Below, one piece after another: positions 8,656 through 16,853 of a stretch of 34,126 nt of DNA. The notes under the pieces were generated by a model. That model had not been told where the DNA came from. It did not search any database and worked only from the letters and a program-made list of their open reading frames with translations. Origin of the DNA: Pseudomonadota bacterium (GTDB lineage Bacteria; Pseudomonadota; Alphaproteobacteria; Micropepsales; Micropepsaceae); assembly GCA_018242145.1 (NCBI GenBank), contig JAFECN010000090.1, positions 1-34,126 on the forward strand. The letters are read 5' to 3'. A program made the position numbers and the translations under genes. Positions within the stretch are counted from its first letter, which is position 1, and each line of letters begins with the position of its first letter.

Positions 8656-9477
8656 TTAATAATTCACTACATACTCCGGCGTTCCGGCATAGCCGAGCGC
8701 CGCCATCATCCCGCCCGCGATGTCCTCGAACTGCCGCGCCTGTGCCGGCGTGAGCAATTCGTCTTGCGGGCGGTTGACGTTGTGTGGGCGCGCGAACATC
8801 GCGAAATGCTCGTCGCGGTAAGGAAGATTAAGAAAGTGGAAAAGCCCCTTCACCCCGCCAGGTGAAACATAAAGGTCTTCCAGCCGCGCGAAATGCGAGC
8901 GTTCCGGGGGAAGCGCTGCGAGCGAATCCGAAATCACACGGTTCACCTGCGCCCAATGCCAGGCAATGCGCTGGAACTGATCATAGGCGCGGAAAGCGGG
9001 ATCGCGCGGGACCGGCCACCAATATTTCTTCTCCGGCGGCGGCGCGGGATTGTTCGTGGGATCGTCCAGATGCGCCTGCAGCACGGCGACCGAGCGGTCG
9101 TCGTAACATTCGGCGAAAAGCTTGCGGTAATAGGAGCCGGCGACCTTGCGGCCATCGCGCACCAGATGAACGAACTTCGCGTCCGGCAGCAGCGCGGCCA
9201 GTTCCGGGATCAGCCAGGAGAGTTTGTTCGATGAGTCGCCCCAATGGGCGGCAGTCGAATAGCGAATCGCGGCCGCATGGGTGTCGCGCAGAACGGCCGT
9301 GGCTTCCGCGCTTGTGGCGAGTCCCATCGCGCGGCGCGCGCCCAGGGGTTGCGCGATGTGCACCATGTATTCGTGATGCATTTCGATGTCGCCCGCGGTT
9401 TCCAGCACCTTGTGCAGCATCGCCGTGCCGGACCGGCCGCTGGAGACGATGAAGAAGGGCTGCGTGGTCCGGCTCAT
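8656..9477 (-). CDS. PAPS-dependent sulfotransferase family protein
   Basis: This 273-aa P-loop sulfotransferase would move sulfate from PAPS to a hydroxyl group. The 5'-phosphosulfate loop SSGRSGT is at residues 12-18. The 3'-phosphate motif LVRDGRKVAGSYYRK (105-119) holds the conserved Arg and Ser. It is first in the leftward operon and shares a 76-nt divergent promoter region with the NeuB-family gene, so sulfation of the locus glycan is plausible. No membrane anchor is visible, so it would act in the cytoplasm. A sulfotransferase acting on something unrelated to Pse cannot be excluded. Confidence 0.82.
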   Translation of the reverse strand: MSRTTQPFFIVSSGRSGTAMLHKVLETAGDIEMHHEYMVHIAQPLGARRAMGLATSAEATAVLRDTHAAAIRYSTAAHWGDSSNKLSWLIPELAALLPDAKFVHLVRDGRKVAGSYYRKLFAECYDDRSVAVLQAHLDDPTNNPAPPPEKKYWWPVPRDPAFRAYDQFQRIAWHWAQVNRVISDSLAALPPERSHFARLEDLYVSPGGVKGLFHFLNLPYRDEHFAMFARPHNVNRPQDELLTPAQARQFEDIAGGMMAALGYAGTPEYVVNY

Positions 9478-9493
9478 AAAGAGACATCTCCCG

Positions 9494-9508
9494 TTAACCT
9501 TCTCTTAG
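9494..9508. promoter_or_regulatory. CtrA-like box in the sulfotransferase/neuB divergent promoter
   Basis: TTAA (9494-9497), seven bases and TTAG (9505-9508) match TTAA-N7-TTAA at 7 of 8 fixed positions. A weaker TTAG-N6-TTAA lies at 9520-9533. CtrA controls flagellar genes in many alphaproteobacteria, so co-regulation of both divergent genes is plausible. Confidence 0.45.
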
Positions 9509-9553
9509 CCATGCGGGCTTTAGAAATCGTTAAGCCTGAAAAGGAAGCGATTC

Positions 9554-10417
9554 GTGGCTCTCTTCATCGCCGAAGCCTCCAGCAATCACGGCCGCGACCT
9601 GGGCCGCGCGCTGGCGTTCGTGGACGCGGCGGCGGATGCGGGCTGCGACGCCGTGAAGTTCCAGCTTTTCAAGATCGACCGGATGTTCGCGCCGGAGATC
9701 CTCTCGCAAAGCCCCAGGCACCGCGCGCGCCGCGACTGGGAATTGCCGGTGGCGCATCTGACGCCCTTGGCCGAGCGGTGCCGCGAACGCGGCATCCAAT
9801 TTTCCTGCACGCCCTTCTATCTGGAAGCCGTCACGGAACTCGCGCCCTATGTCGATTTCTACAAGGTCGCGTCTTACGAGCTTCTGGTGACGCCGCTGCT
9901 GGAAGCCTGTGCGCGCTCCGACAAGCCGGTGGTGCTGTCCACCGGCATGGCGACGATGGACGAGATCGTGCGCGCCGCCGATACGCTGAAGCACGCGGGC
10001 GCCAAAGACATCACGCTGCTGCATTGCGTTTCCGCCTATCCGACGCCCGCCTGCGAAGCCAATCTCTCCGCCATCGAGGCGATCCGCGCGGCGACGGGCT
10101 GCAAGACCGGATGGTCGGACCATACGCGCCGCCCCGCCGTGATCGAGCGCGCGGTGCATCACTGGAACGCGGCGGCGGTGGAATTCCATCTCGATCTGGA
10201 TGGCGCGGGCGCGGAATATGCCGCGGGCCATTGCTGGCTGCCCGGCGAGATCGCGCCCGTCATCGCGCGCATCCGCGAAAGCGCCGTGGCCGACGGCACG
10301 GGCTTCAAAGGCCCGCAGCCTTCGGAGATCGCCGACCGCGAATGGCGCGCCGATCCGGCGGATGGGATGCGCCCGCTACGGCATGTCCGCGCCAGCTACA
10401 AGCCGGAGGCCGCGTGA
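9554..10417 (+). CDS. NeuB/PseI-family nonulosonic acid synthase, short form without SAF domain
   Basis: This 287-aa TIM-barrel enzyme would condense phosphoenolpyruvate with a 6-carbon amino sugar to a 9-carbon acid; PseI does this with 2,4-diacetamido-2,4,6-trideoxy-L-altrose. IAEASSNH (residues 5-12), AVKFQLFK (33-40), CTPFYLEAV, STGMA (129-133), HCVSAYPTP and GWSDHT (186-191) are the family motifs. The usual EKHF is replaced by EFHLDLDG (210-217). Typical NeuB/PseI is near 350 aa and ends in an SAF/antifreeze-like domain. This one stops soon after the barrel with a Trp-Arg-rich tail. The GTG start has AAGGAAG 7 nt upstream. Its stop overlaps the next start (GTGA). Confidence 0.82.
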   Translation: MALFIAEASSNHGRDLGRALAFVDAAADAGCDAVKFQLFKIDRMFAPEILSQSPRHRARRDWELPVAHLTPLAERCRERGIQFSCTPFYLEAVTELAPYVDFYKVASYELLVTPLLEACARSDKPVVLSTGMATMDEIVRAADTLKHAGAKDITLLHCVSAYPTPACEANLSAIEAIRAATGCKTGWSDHTRRPAVIERAVHHWNAAAVEFHLDLDGAGAEYAAGHCWLPGEIAPVIARIRESAVADGTGFKGPQPSEIADREWRADPADGMRPLRHVRASYKPEAA

Positions 10418-12234
10418 ACCTGACACCGGAACCCGGCGATCATTTGCGCATCGTTGCGGTGATTCAGGCGCGCATGGGGTCCACGCGCCTGCCCGGCAAG
10501 GTGCTGAGGCCCATCGCGGAACAGCCGCTGCTTTGGCATATCGTGCATCGCCTGGAGAAATCCGCCTTCATCGAGCGCATCGCCATCGCGACATCCGACA
10601 ATCCGCGCGACGACGCGATCGTGGAATGGGCGCGGGAAAACGGCGTGGCGGTGGTGCGCGGGCCGGAAGACAATGTGCTCGCCCGCTTCGCCCGCGCCGC
10701 CGAACTGCTCGACGCCGATGTGATCGTGCGCGTGAACGCCGATGCGCCGTTCCTCGATGCCGGATTCATCGACCATCTTATCGGCGCCCTTCTGGAGCAG
10801 GACGGGGATTTCGTTCTGCTGGAGGACGGCGCCACCACCGCGCATGAAGGCGTCGATCCTTTCACGCGCCGCGCGCTCGACAAGCTGATGATGGATGCCG
10901 CCGACGATCCGGCGGCGCGCGAGCATGTGACCGGCTATTTCAAGCTGCATCCCGATTTCGTGCGCATCGCGCGCGCGCCCGCCTATCCCGCGCTGGACAA
11001 GCCGGGCGCGCGGCTGACCATCGATACGCCGGACGATCTGGCCTTTGTGGAAGCGGTGCATGAGAGGCTGGCGGCGAAAGCAGGCGAAGCCTCGCTGTCA
11101 GACCTGCTTCTGCTGCTGGAGCGCGAGCCGGAGCTGCGCGCCATAAACGCGCATGTGAAGCAGAAGCCCATCGTCGCCCATATCGGCGGGCTGGCGCTGA
11201 TCCGCTGCGACGGCGGCGGCAAATATGGCTATGGCCATGTGAAGCGCATGATCGCTTTGGCGCGCGCGCTTCGTGACCGCGAGGGCATCGGCGCGATGTT
11301 CGCGCTGAACGGAACCGCCGACGCGCTGGAGCCGATCAAGGCAGCGGGCTTCGAAGCTGGCATCGTCGATTGCGACCGGGACAAGGAGATGCTCGCGGCG
11401 CTGATCCGCGCGCGCAAACCGGACCTTCTGATCTGCGACATGCGCGACGGCGCCGGAAAAGCCGATCTGGAATCGCTGGCCCGCGATGTTTCCATCACCG
11501 CCGTGATCGATGACGGTTCGCCGCGCAGGCTGGCCGCCGATGTGGCCTATTATCCGCCGGTGCCGCAGGCCTCCGTGCTCGACTGGACGGGATCGGATTG
11601 CGTCGCCCGCATCGGATGGGAATGGGCGCTCTTGGGGCTCGCGAAAACAACGCTCAAGCCGCGCATCCGCGGCGCGCGGCCGAGCCTGCTCGTGACCATG
11701 GGCGGCAGCGATCCGTTCGATCTGACCTTGCGGGCTGCGCGCGCGCTGGCCAAGCTCGATCCGATCTTTCGCGCCCGTTTCGTGATCGGGCCCGGCATGG
11801 CCAATGCCACGCAGACCGCCAAGCGCATCGCGAGCCTTGCGCCGCATTTCGAGACCATCGAAGGCGCGGACGACCTCACAACGGAGTTCGCCGCCAGCGA
11901 TCTGGCGCTCACCGCGTTCGGCGTGACGGCCTACGAGCTGGCGGCCTATGGCGTTCCGGCGCTTTATCTGTGCCTGAACGAGGATCATGCCCTGTCGGCA
12001 TCGGCCTTCGAGCGGGCGGGCATCGGCATGTCTTTGGGCGTGGCGGACAGGATCGAGGATTTCGATATCGCCAGCGCCACATGGGCGCTGCTCAACGATC
12101 CCGTGCGCCGCCGCGACATGCATGCCGCCGGCTTGATGGCGGTGGACGGCGAAGCCGCAGCGCGCATCGCATCCGATCTGGCGCAATCGCTGAAACAGCG
12201 CCGTGGTGCGGCGCCTAGCCGAATAGCGAGTTGA
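10414..12234 (+). CDS. PseF-PseG fusion: CMP-Pse cytidylyltransferase + UDP-sugar hydrolase
   Basis: This 606-aa protein joins two pathway steps. Residues about 10-230 are an SpsF/PseF-type cytidylyltransferase with QARMGSTRLPGKV (18-30), which activates the nonulosonate with CTP. Residues about 250-606 are a PseG-type GT-B hydrolase with GYGHVKR (272-278, His275 the likely catalytic base), GGSDPFDLT (430-438) and a C-terminal AFGVTAYELAAYGVPAL donor-binding region. PseG removes UDP before PseI acts; PseF works after it. Most organisms encode them separately (FlmC and FlmD in Caulobacter). The start is GTG, coupled to the synthase by a 4-nt overlap. The 3' end overlaps the facing gene by 20 nt. 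Confidence 0.87.
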   Translation: MNLTPEPGDHLRIVAVIQARMGSTRLPGKVLRPIAEQPLLWHIVHRLEKSAFIERIAIATSDNPRDDAIVEWARENGVAVVRGPEDNVLARFARAAELLDADVIVRVNADAPFLDAGFIDHLIGALLEQDGDFVLLEDGATTAHEGVDPFTRRALDKLMMDAADDPAAREHVTGYFKLHPDFVRIARAPAYPALDKPGARLTIDTPDDLAFVEAVHERLAAKAGEASLSDLLLLLEREPELRAINAHVKQKPIVAHIGGLALIRCDGGGKYGYGHVKRMIALARALRDREGIGAMFALNGTADALEPIKAAGFEAGIVDCDRDKEMLAALIRARKPDLLICDMRDGAGKADLESLARDVSITAVIDDGSPRRLAADVAYYPPVPQASVLDWTGSDCVARIGWEWALLGLAKTTLKPRIRGARPSLLVTMGGSDPFDLTLRAARALAKLDPIFRARFVIGPGMANATQTAKRIASLAPHFETIEGADDLTTEFAASDLALTAFGVTAYELAAYGVPALYLCLNEDHALSASAFERAGIGMSLGVADRIEDFDIASATWALLNDPVRRRDMHAAGLMAVDGEAAARIASDLAQSLKQRRGAAPSRIAS

Positions 12235-13729
12235 GCGCCACCCGCGCTTTGGCAAATCCATCCGCCCAATCGCCGACGGAATCCGGCACGATGCATCGCG
12301 CCGCCGGGGCAAACGGCTCGTAGTCGCAGCCGAAACTCGTCCATGCGGCATCGCGCAGGATCTTGAGGGTTGGAACGCCGGCGCCCGCCGACAGCCAGCA
12401 CACCGCCGTCGGCGCGCTGACCACCGCATCCAGCGCAGAGAGCAACGCGCAGGTGCGATCCAGTTCCCGTTTCTGGTCGATGCCGCCGGGCACCACGACA
12501 ACCTTGCCGGACCATTCGCCCAGCATGTCGATCTCTTCGGGCGTCGCATCGTATTGCACGCAGACGGGCGTGCCGGGCATGTCGCGGATGAAAGCCGCCC
12601 AGTCTTTCAAAGGCGCGAAATTCAGAGCGCGGCCCGCTGTGAGCTTGCCGCTGCGCCAGCAGATGCCGATGAACGGTCCCTCGGCGGCATTGGACAAGGT
12701 GCGCTGCCAATTCAATGTTTCGATCTCGTCCGCGTCCAGAAAGACATTCGGCTTCGGGAATTTCGCAAGATCGCCCCGCAGATGGAGCGGCAGGCTGCCC
12801 ATCTCGATGGCGAAATCGGCGCCATCGGCGAGCCAATCATACGACGCATGAACCTCCGCGCCGCGCGTTTCCATACGGCTGGGATGGACGGCGATGTCTT
12901 CGAACGAGCGTGCGAACAACGGCGCAAGGCGCGGCTCGCATTCCAGAACGATGCTGCCGCCATCCGCCTCTGCGCGCGCCGCCAGATCGCGGATCATGCT
13001 GGCGAACATCAGTTGATCGCCAATGCCTTGCTCCGCCGTGACAAGCAGCCGCTTGCCGGAAAGGGATTCGCCCTTCCAGCTTGGCAAGCCGTGATCGCAG
13101 ACCGGCGCCTTGCCGGGAATGCGGAGCCGGGCGGCATAATCCTGCCAGCCCTGCTCAAGATTGCCGGTGAGCAGATGCAAAACCGCGCGGTTGAGTTTGG
13201 CCTGCGCATTGTCCGGCTCCTCGCGCAAGGCGCGATCGTAGAGCGGCAGCGCATCGGCGTATGCGCCTTTGCCGGCCAGCATGTCGGCAAGATTGCCGAG
13301 GGCCGCGGCATAGCCGGGCCGCAATTCGAGCGCGCGGCGATAATGCCGCTCGGCTTCGTCCGCGTTGTTCGCATCGCGGAAGGCCGAACCCAGCGTCAGC
13401 CACATTTCGGGGCTTTGCGGATTGCGCGCGAGGGCGGGCTCCAGAAGCGCGCGGGCCGCCTCGGCCTGTCCGTTGGCTCTTAACAGATTGGCAAGATTGA
13501 TGAACGCTTCGATACGATCCGGTGCGAGGGCCAGAACCTGCCGGTAGAAAATCTCCGCCGGCCGGGCCATGCCGAGCGCGCGCGCGGTGTTGCCGAGCGC
13601 GAAGAGGACATGCGGGTCCGATGGAGCCTCGGCCAGCGCCTTCTGGTAGCAGTCGATCGCGTCGGCGTGACGGCCCGCTTTCGTGAAGCGCAGGCCGTGT
13701 TCGTAATGGGGGTTGGTGCGTGCAGCCAT
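12215..13729 (-). CDS. TPR-glycosyltransferase, FlmG-like flagellin glycosyltransferase
   Basis: This 504-aa protein has N-terminal tetratricopeptide repeats (about residues 10-190, with repeats such as AEAARALLEPALARNPQSPE) and a C-terminal GT-B glycosyltransferase-like domain. Motifs there are GKRLLVTAEQGIGDQLMFAS, GICWRSGKLTAGR and a final SAPTAVCWLSAGAGVPTL donor site. In Caulobacter, FlmG has this architecture and attaches pseudaminic acid to flagellin, with the TPR part binding the protein. Sitting between the pse genes and flagellar genes supports the same job here. The ATG at 13729 has AAGAG upstream; a TTG start at 13771 would add 14 residues. Confidence 0.75.
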   Translation of the reverse strand: MAARTNPHYEHGLRFTKAGRHADAIDCYQKALAEAPSDPHVLFALGNTARALGMARPAEIFYRQVLALAPDRIEAFINLANLLRANGQAEAARALLEPALARNPQSPEMWLTLGSAFRDANNADEAERHYRRALELRPGYAAALGNLADMLAGKGAYADALPLYDRALREEPDNAQAKLNRAVLHLLTGNLEQGWQDYAARLRIPGKAPVCDHGLPSWKGESLSGKRLLVTAEQGIGDQLMFASMIRDLAARAEADGGSIVLECEPRLAPLFARSFEDIAVHPSRMETRGAEVHASYDWLADGADFAIEMGSLPLHLRGDLAKFPKPNVFLDADEIETLNWQRTLSNAAEGPFIGICWRSGKLTAGRALNFAPLKDWAAFIRDMPGTPVCVQYDATPEEIDMLGEWSGKVVVVPGGIDQKRELDRTCALLSALDAVVSAPTAVCWLSAGAGVPTLKILRDAAWTSFGCDYEPFAPAARCIVPDSVGDWADGFAKARVALNSLFG

Positions 13730-13752
13730 CCGCTCTTGTGGCACACCCGCGC

Positions 13753-13767
13753 TTAAGGGCGCGTTAA
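13753..13767. promoter_or_regulatory. CtrA box, exact TTAA-N7-TTAA
   Basis: TTAA at 13753-13756 and TTAA at 13764-13767 are seven bases apart, an exact match to the CtrA consensus. It lies just upstream of the TPR-glycosyltransferase ATG at 13729 and 73 nt before the beta-propeller gene, so it could serve either. If the glycosyltransferase used the TTG at 13771, this site would be inside its coding region. Confidence 0.5.
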
Positions 13768-13784
13768 GCAAACAAGCCCCCGAT

Positions 13785-13800
13785 TTAGCAGCGCCTTAAC
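13785..13800. promoter_or_regulatory. Second CtrA-like box, TTAG-N7-TTAAC
   Basis: TTAG at 13785-13788 and TTAAC at 13796-13800 are spaced by seven bases. It is about 40 nt before the beta-propeller gene start. Two boxes 32 nt apart in one intergenic region make a CtrA-controlled promoter more likely than either alone. Confidence 0.5.
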
Positions 13801-13839
13801 CCCTTGCGGCCGAAAATCCGCGCCTTCGGTTCGAGAGTC

Positions 13840-16656
13840 ATGGCGACAACGATCACAGGTTTCGATTCCTCGCTTCTGGTGAGTTACTTCAACTCCCAGA
13901 TCACGAGCAATACGACGCAGAGCGGCACGCTGATGTCGGCGACGGCGGCGAAGAAGGCTGCCAACAGCGCGACGGCGAACGACGAACCGCCGTGGGAAAC
14001 CTACACGCAGCCCGCGCAGGAAGCGCAGGATGCGAAAGTCCTCTCGATCACCAATTTCATGGACACCAGCAACGTGCCGCTCTCCGCCGGATCGAGCACG
14101 GACACGAAGACCGAGCAGGACAACCAGAAACTCTTCTCGCTCTACACCGCGATCAACAACCTGTCCTATCTGGCCAAGATGGCGCAGCGCAGCGGCATGA
14201 CCCCCGGACAGATCGACGGCTTCAACACGCGCTTTCAGACCGGCTTGCAGCAGGTCGAAAACTACGTCTCGTCCACGACGTTCAACAATTTCACGCTGCA
14301 GGCGGCGGCAACCAGTTCTTCGGTGACCAGCGCGGCGACGCTTCCGATGCCGTCGTTCTCCTACACGACCAAGACGATCACCAACGACGCCAATATCAAC
14401 AATCCGCTGGCGGGCCTGAGCACCGGCCAAAGCTTCACCATCTCGATCACGAAAGGCGGCACGACGACGGATGTGCCGATCGATCTTTCGCAGGTCCAGG
14501 GCCCGCTGACGCTCAACAACGTCATCATCTACGCGAACCAGCAGCTTGCGACCGACGGTTTCAAGACGCGGCTGCAGAAGACGGTCACCGCTTCCAACAC
14601 CAAGACCTCGTCCACCGGCGACAGCACGACCACCAATTCCTATGGCCTGAATGTGAACCCGGGCGCGGGCGAAACGATCAGCTTCTCGGCACCGTCCACG
14701 CAGCCGTCTCTCTATCTCGTCGGGTCTTCGGGAAGCGCGGTGCCCACGGCCACGACATCCAAAGGCGAAGCGGCGACCGCCGCCGCCGACCAGCAGAGCC
14801 GCATCATCAAGCTCACCGGCCTTTCGAGCGGCGCGACGCAGAGCGTGTTCAACGTCAACGCCAATCCCACCACCGGCACCACCAACGCGCAGGCGAGCGC
14901 GGTGGATTCGAGCGGCAACATCTATGTGCTCGGCAATGCCACCGGCGATTTCGGCAGCCAGCTCAACCAGGGCACGCAGGACGTTTACCTCACCAAATAC
15001 GACTCCACTGGCAACGTGCTGTGGACGCAGATGGTGGGCGCCGCCGACAGCGCGTCCGGCTATGGGCTGGCGCTCGACCAGAACGGCAATGCCTATGTCA
15101 CCGGCTCCAGCACCTCGGCGCTGACCACCACCTCCATCGCCGACGGCAACAACGACAGCTTCGTCGCCAAATACGACAAGAACGGCACGCCGGTCTGGAC
15201 GCAGCAGCTTCAGACGCTGAACGCCAACCAGTCCAACGCCATCAGCGTGGACGCGAACGGCAACGTGTTCATCGGCGGGCAGGTGACGGGCGTCATCGGC
15301 AGCGGCCAGACCAGCAGCGGCAAGCAGGACGCTTACGTCGCCCAGCTCGATTCCAAGGGCAAGCTGGTTTACGAGCAGCAATTCGGCACCAGCGGCAACG
15401 ACCAGGTGTCGGCGATGACCACCGCGTCCGACGGCAGCCTCTATGTCGCCAGCGTGCAGAACGGTCATGCCGTTCTGTCCAAATACGCCAATGGCGATGC
15501 GACGCAGGCGCCGCTGTGGACGCAGGATCTGGGCGATCTGCAGAACGGCGGCACCATCGGCAGCATCGCGGTGTCGGGCAATCAGGTTTATCTGTCGGGC
15601 ACCACCACCAACGCCAGTTTCACCGGCGGCACCGCGACGATCACCGCGCCCAGTTCCGGCGGCAGCGATGCCTATGTGATGGGCATCACCGACAACGGCA
15701 CATCGGCGACGGCGAACACCGTCACCTATGTGGGCACCAGCGCGCAGGACCAGGGCGGCGCGCTGACCGTGGGATCGGACGGCACGGTCTATCTGGCGGG
15801 CACGACATCGGGCACCTTCAGCGGCCAGACGCGCAGCACGCAAAACACGACAAATGCCTTCGTCGCCTCCATTGCACCGGGCGGTTCGCTCAACTGGGTG
15901 CGCCAGTATGGCGGCATGGACGGCCAGTCCACGGGCACATCCGTCGCCGTCGACGCCAGCGGCAGCAGCGTGCTGGACGCGCTCGGCCTTCCCAAGGGCA
16001 CGATCAGCCTGAACCAGTCGCTCGACCTGACGACGGCGACGACCTTGCGCGCGGGCGATTCCTTCCAGATCAAGATCGCCACCGCGTCTTCGACGCGCAC
16101 CGCGACCATCCGCATCGATGCGGGCGAAACGCTCAACTCGCTGACGAACAAGATCAACGCGGAGTTCGTCGGCGGCGGAAACGCGAGTGTGAATTATGGC
16201 AGCGGAACGGAAGGGCTGAAGATCGCCGTCAATCCGGGCGTCACCGCAACGCTCATTGCCGGGCCGGACGGGTTCGATGCCCTGGGCCGCCTCGGCATCG
16301 CGCCGGGCGTCATCACGAACACGGGCAAAAGCACATCGTCTTCGTCCACCCCGCCCACGGCCGTCGCTGCCGACGGCACCAAGGCGTTCGGCCTCGGCCT
16401 CACGAGCAACCTCACCTTGTCGGACAGCGCCAGCGCCGGCGCGGTGCGCGCGCAGCTTCTGAACGTGCTCTCCTCGATCCGGAGCATCTACCAGACGACG
16501 AACACCCCGGCTTCGTCCACCACATCCACGTCGTCGAACACGTCGTCTTCGGGGACGGCGCCGAGCTATCTCACGGCCAATCTGGCCAGCTACAATCTGG
16601 CGCTGAACATGCTGACCGGCTCGTCCACCAGCAGCAGCAGTTCGACGCTGATCTGA
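13840..16656 (+). CDS. Large beta-propeller (SBBP repeat) protein, FlaEY-like
   Basis: This 938-aa protein has no signal peptide. Residues about 350-680 contain SBBP-type propeller blades with recurring units such as GNIYVLGNATGDF, GNAYVTGSSTS, GNVFIGGQVTG and GTVYLAGTTSGTF, each followed by a YDSTGNVLWTQ-like strand. The rest is Ser/Thr/Ala-rich, like secreted axial proteins, and ends in a Ser-rich tail. Caulobacter FlaEY, encoded beside the flm genes and needed for normal filament formation, is the best family guess from context and architecture. The ATG at 13840 is preferred over a TTG at 13804, although its Shine-Dalgarno (GAGAG) is close and weak. Confidence 0.6.
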   Translation: MATTITGFDSSLLVSYFNSQITSNTTQSGTLMSATAAKKAANSATANDEPPWETYTQPAQEAQDAKVLSITNFMDTSNVPLSAGSSTDTKTEQDNQKLFSLYTAINNLSYLAKMAQRSGMTPGQIDGFNTRFQTGLQQVENYVSSTTFNNFTLQAAATSSSVTSAATLPMPSFSYTTKTITNDANINNPLAGLSTGQSFTISITKGGTTTDVPIDLSQVQGPLTLNNVIIYANQQLATDGFKTRLQKTVTASNTKTSSTGDSTTTNSYGLNVNPGAGETISFSAPSTQPSLYLVGSSGSAVPTATTSKGEAATAAADQQSRIIKLTGLSSGATQSVFNVNANPTTGTTNAQASAVDSSGNIYVLGNATGDFGSQLNQGTQDVYLTKYDSTGNVLWTQMVGAADSASGYGLALDQNGNAYVTGSSTSALTTTSIADGNNDSFVAKYDKNGTPVWTQQLQTLNANQSNAISVDANGNVFIGGQVTGVIGSGQTSSGKQDAYVAQLDSKGKLVYEQQFGTSGNDQVSAMTTASDGSLYVASVQNGHAVLSKYANGDATQAPLWTQDLGDLQNGGTIGSIAVSGNQVYLSGTTTNASFTGGTATITAPSSGGSDAYVMGITDNGTSATANTVTYVGTSAQDQGGALTVGSDGTVYLAGTTSGTFSGQTRSTQNTTNAFVASIAPGGSLNWVRQYGGMDGQSTGTSVAVDASGSSVLDALGLPKGTISLNQSLDLTTATTLRAGDSFQIKIATASSTRTATIRIDAGETLNSLTNKINAEFVGGGNASVNYGSGTEGLKIAVNPGVTATLIAGPDGFDALGRLGIAPGVITNTGKSTSSSSTPPTAVAADGTKAFGLGLTSNLTLSDSASAGAVRAQLLNVLSSIRSIYQTTNTPASSTTSTSSNTSSSGTAPSYLTANLASYNLALNMLTGSSTSSSSSTLI

Positions 16657-16696
16657 CGGCGCTAGGTTTCGTACGCAATTGGAACGTGAAAACAGA

Positions 16697-16800
16697 TTGT
16701 CATGGCCCGCAAAAGCGGGCCACCCAGGTGACGCAGACTCTGCTTTCCAAAGTTGAGCGTGCTTCACCTGGATGGCCCACTCTCCGGTGGGCCATGACAA
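16697..16800. repeat. Palindromic repeat, family R1, between convergent genes
   Basis: The outer inverted repeat TTGTCATGGCCC (16697-16708) matches its complement at 16789-16800 exactly. Each half folds by itself: GGCCCGC-AAAA-GCGGGCC on the left and GGCCCAC-TCTCC-GTGGGCC on the right. CCAGGTG and CACCTGG pair inside. Two more copies lie near 29464 and 29836. It fills the convergent gap between the FlaEY-like and FlbY-like genes, where it could also end transcription. Confidence 0.88.
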
Positions 16801-16853
16801 GTTTTGATTTGATCGATGGCAATTGAGTCCAGACCCTGGACCGGCGGCGATCT

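Noticed and set aside
13753-16800. 1015-codon open frame on the minus strand opposite the beta-propeller gene
   Set aside because: The translation is Arg/Gly/Val-rich low-complexity text without domains, whereas the plus strand gives clear propeller repeats. GC-rich repeat DNA keeps the reverse frame open.
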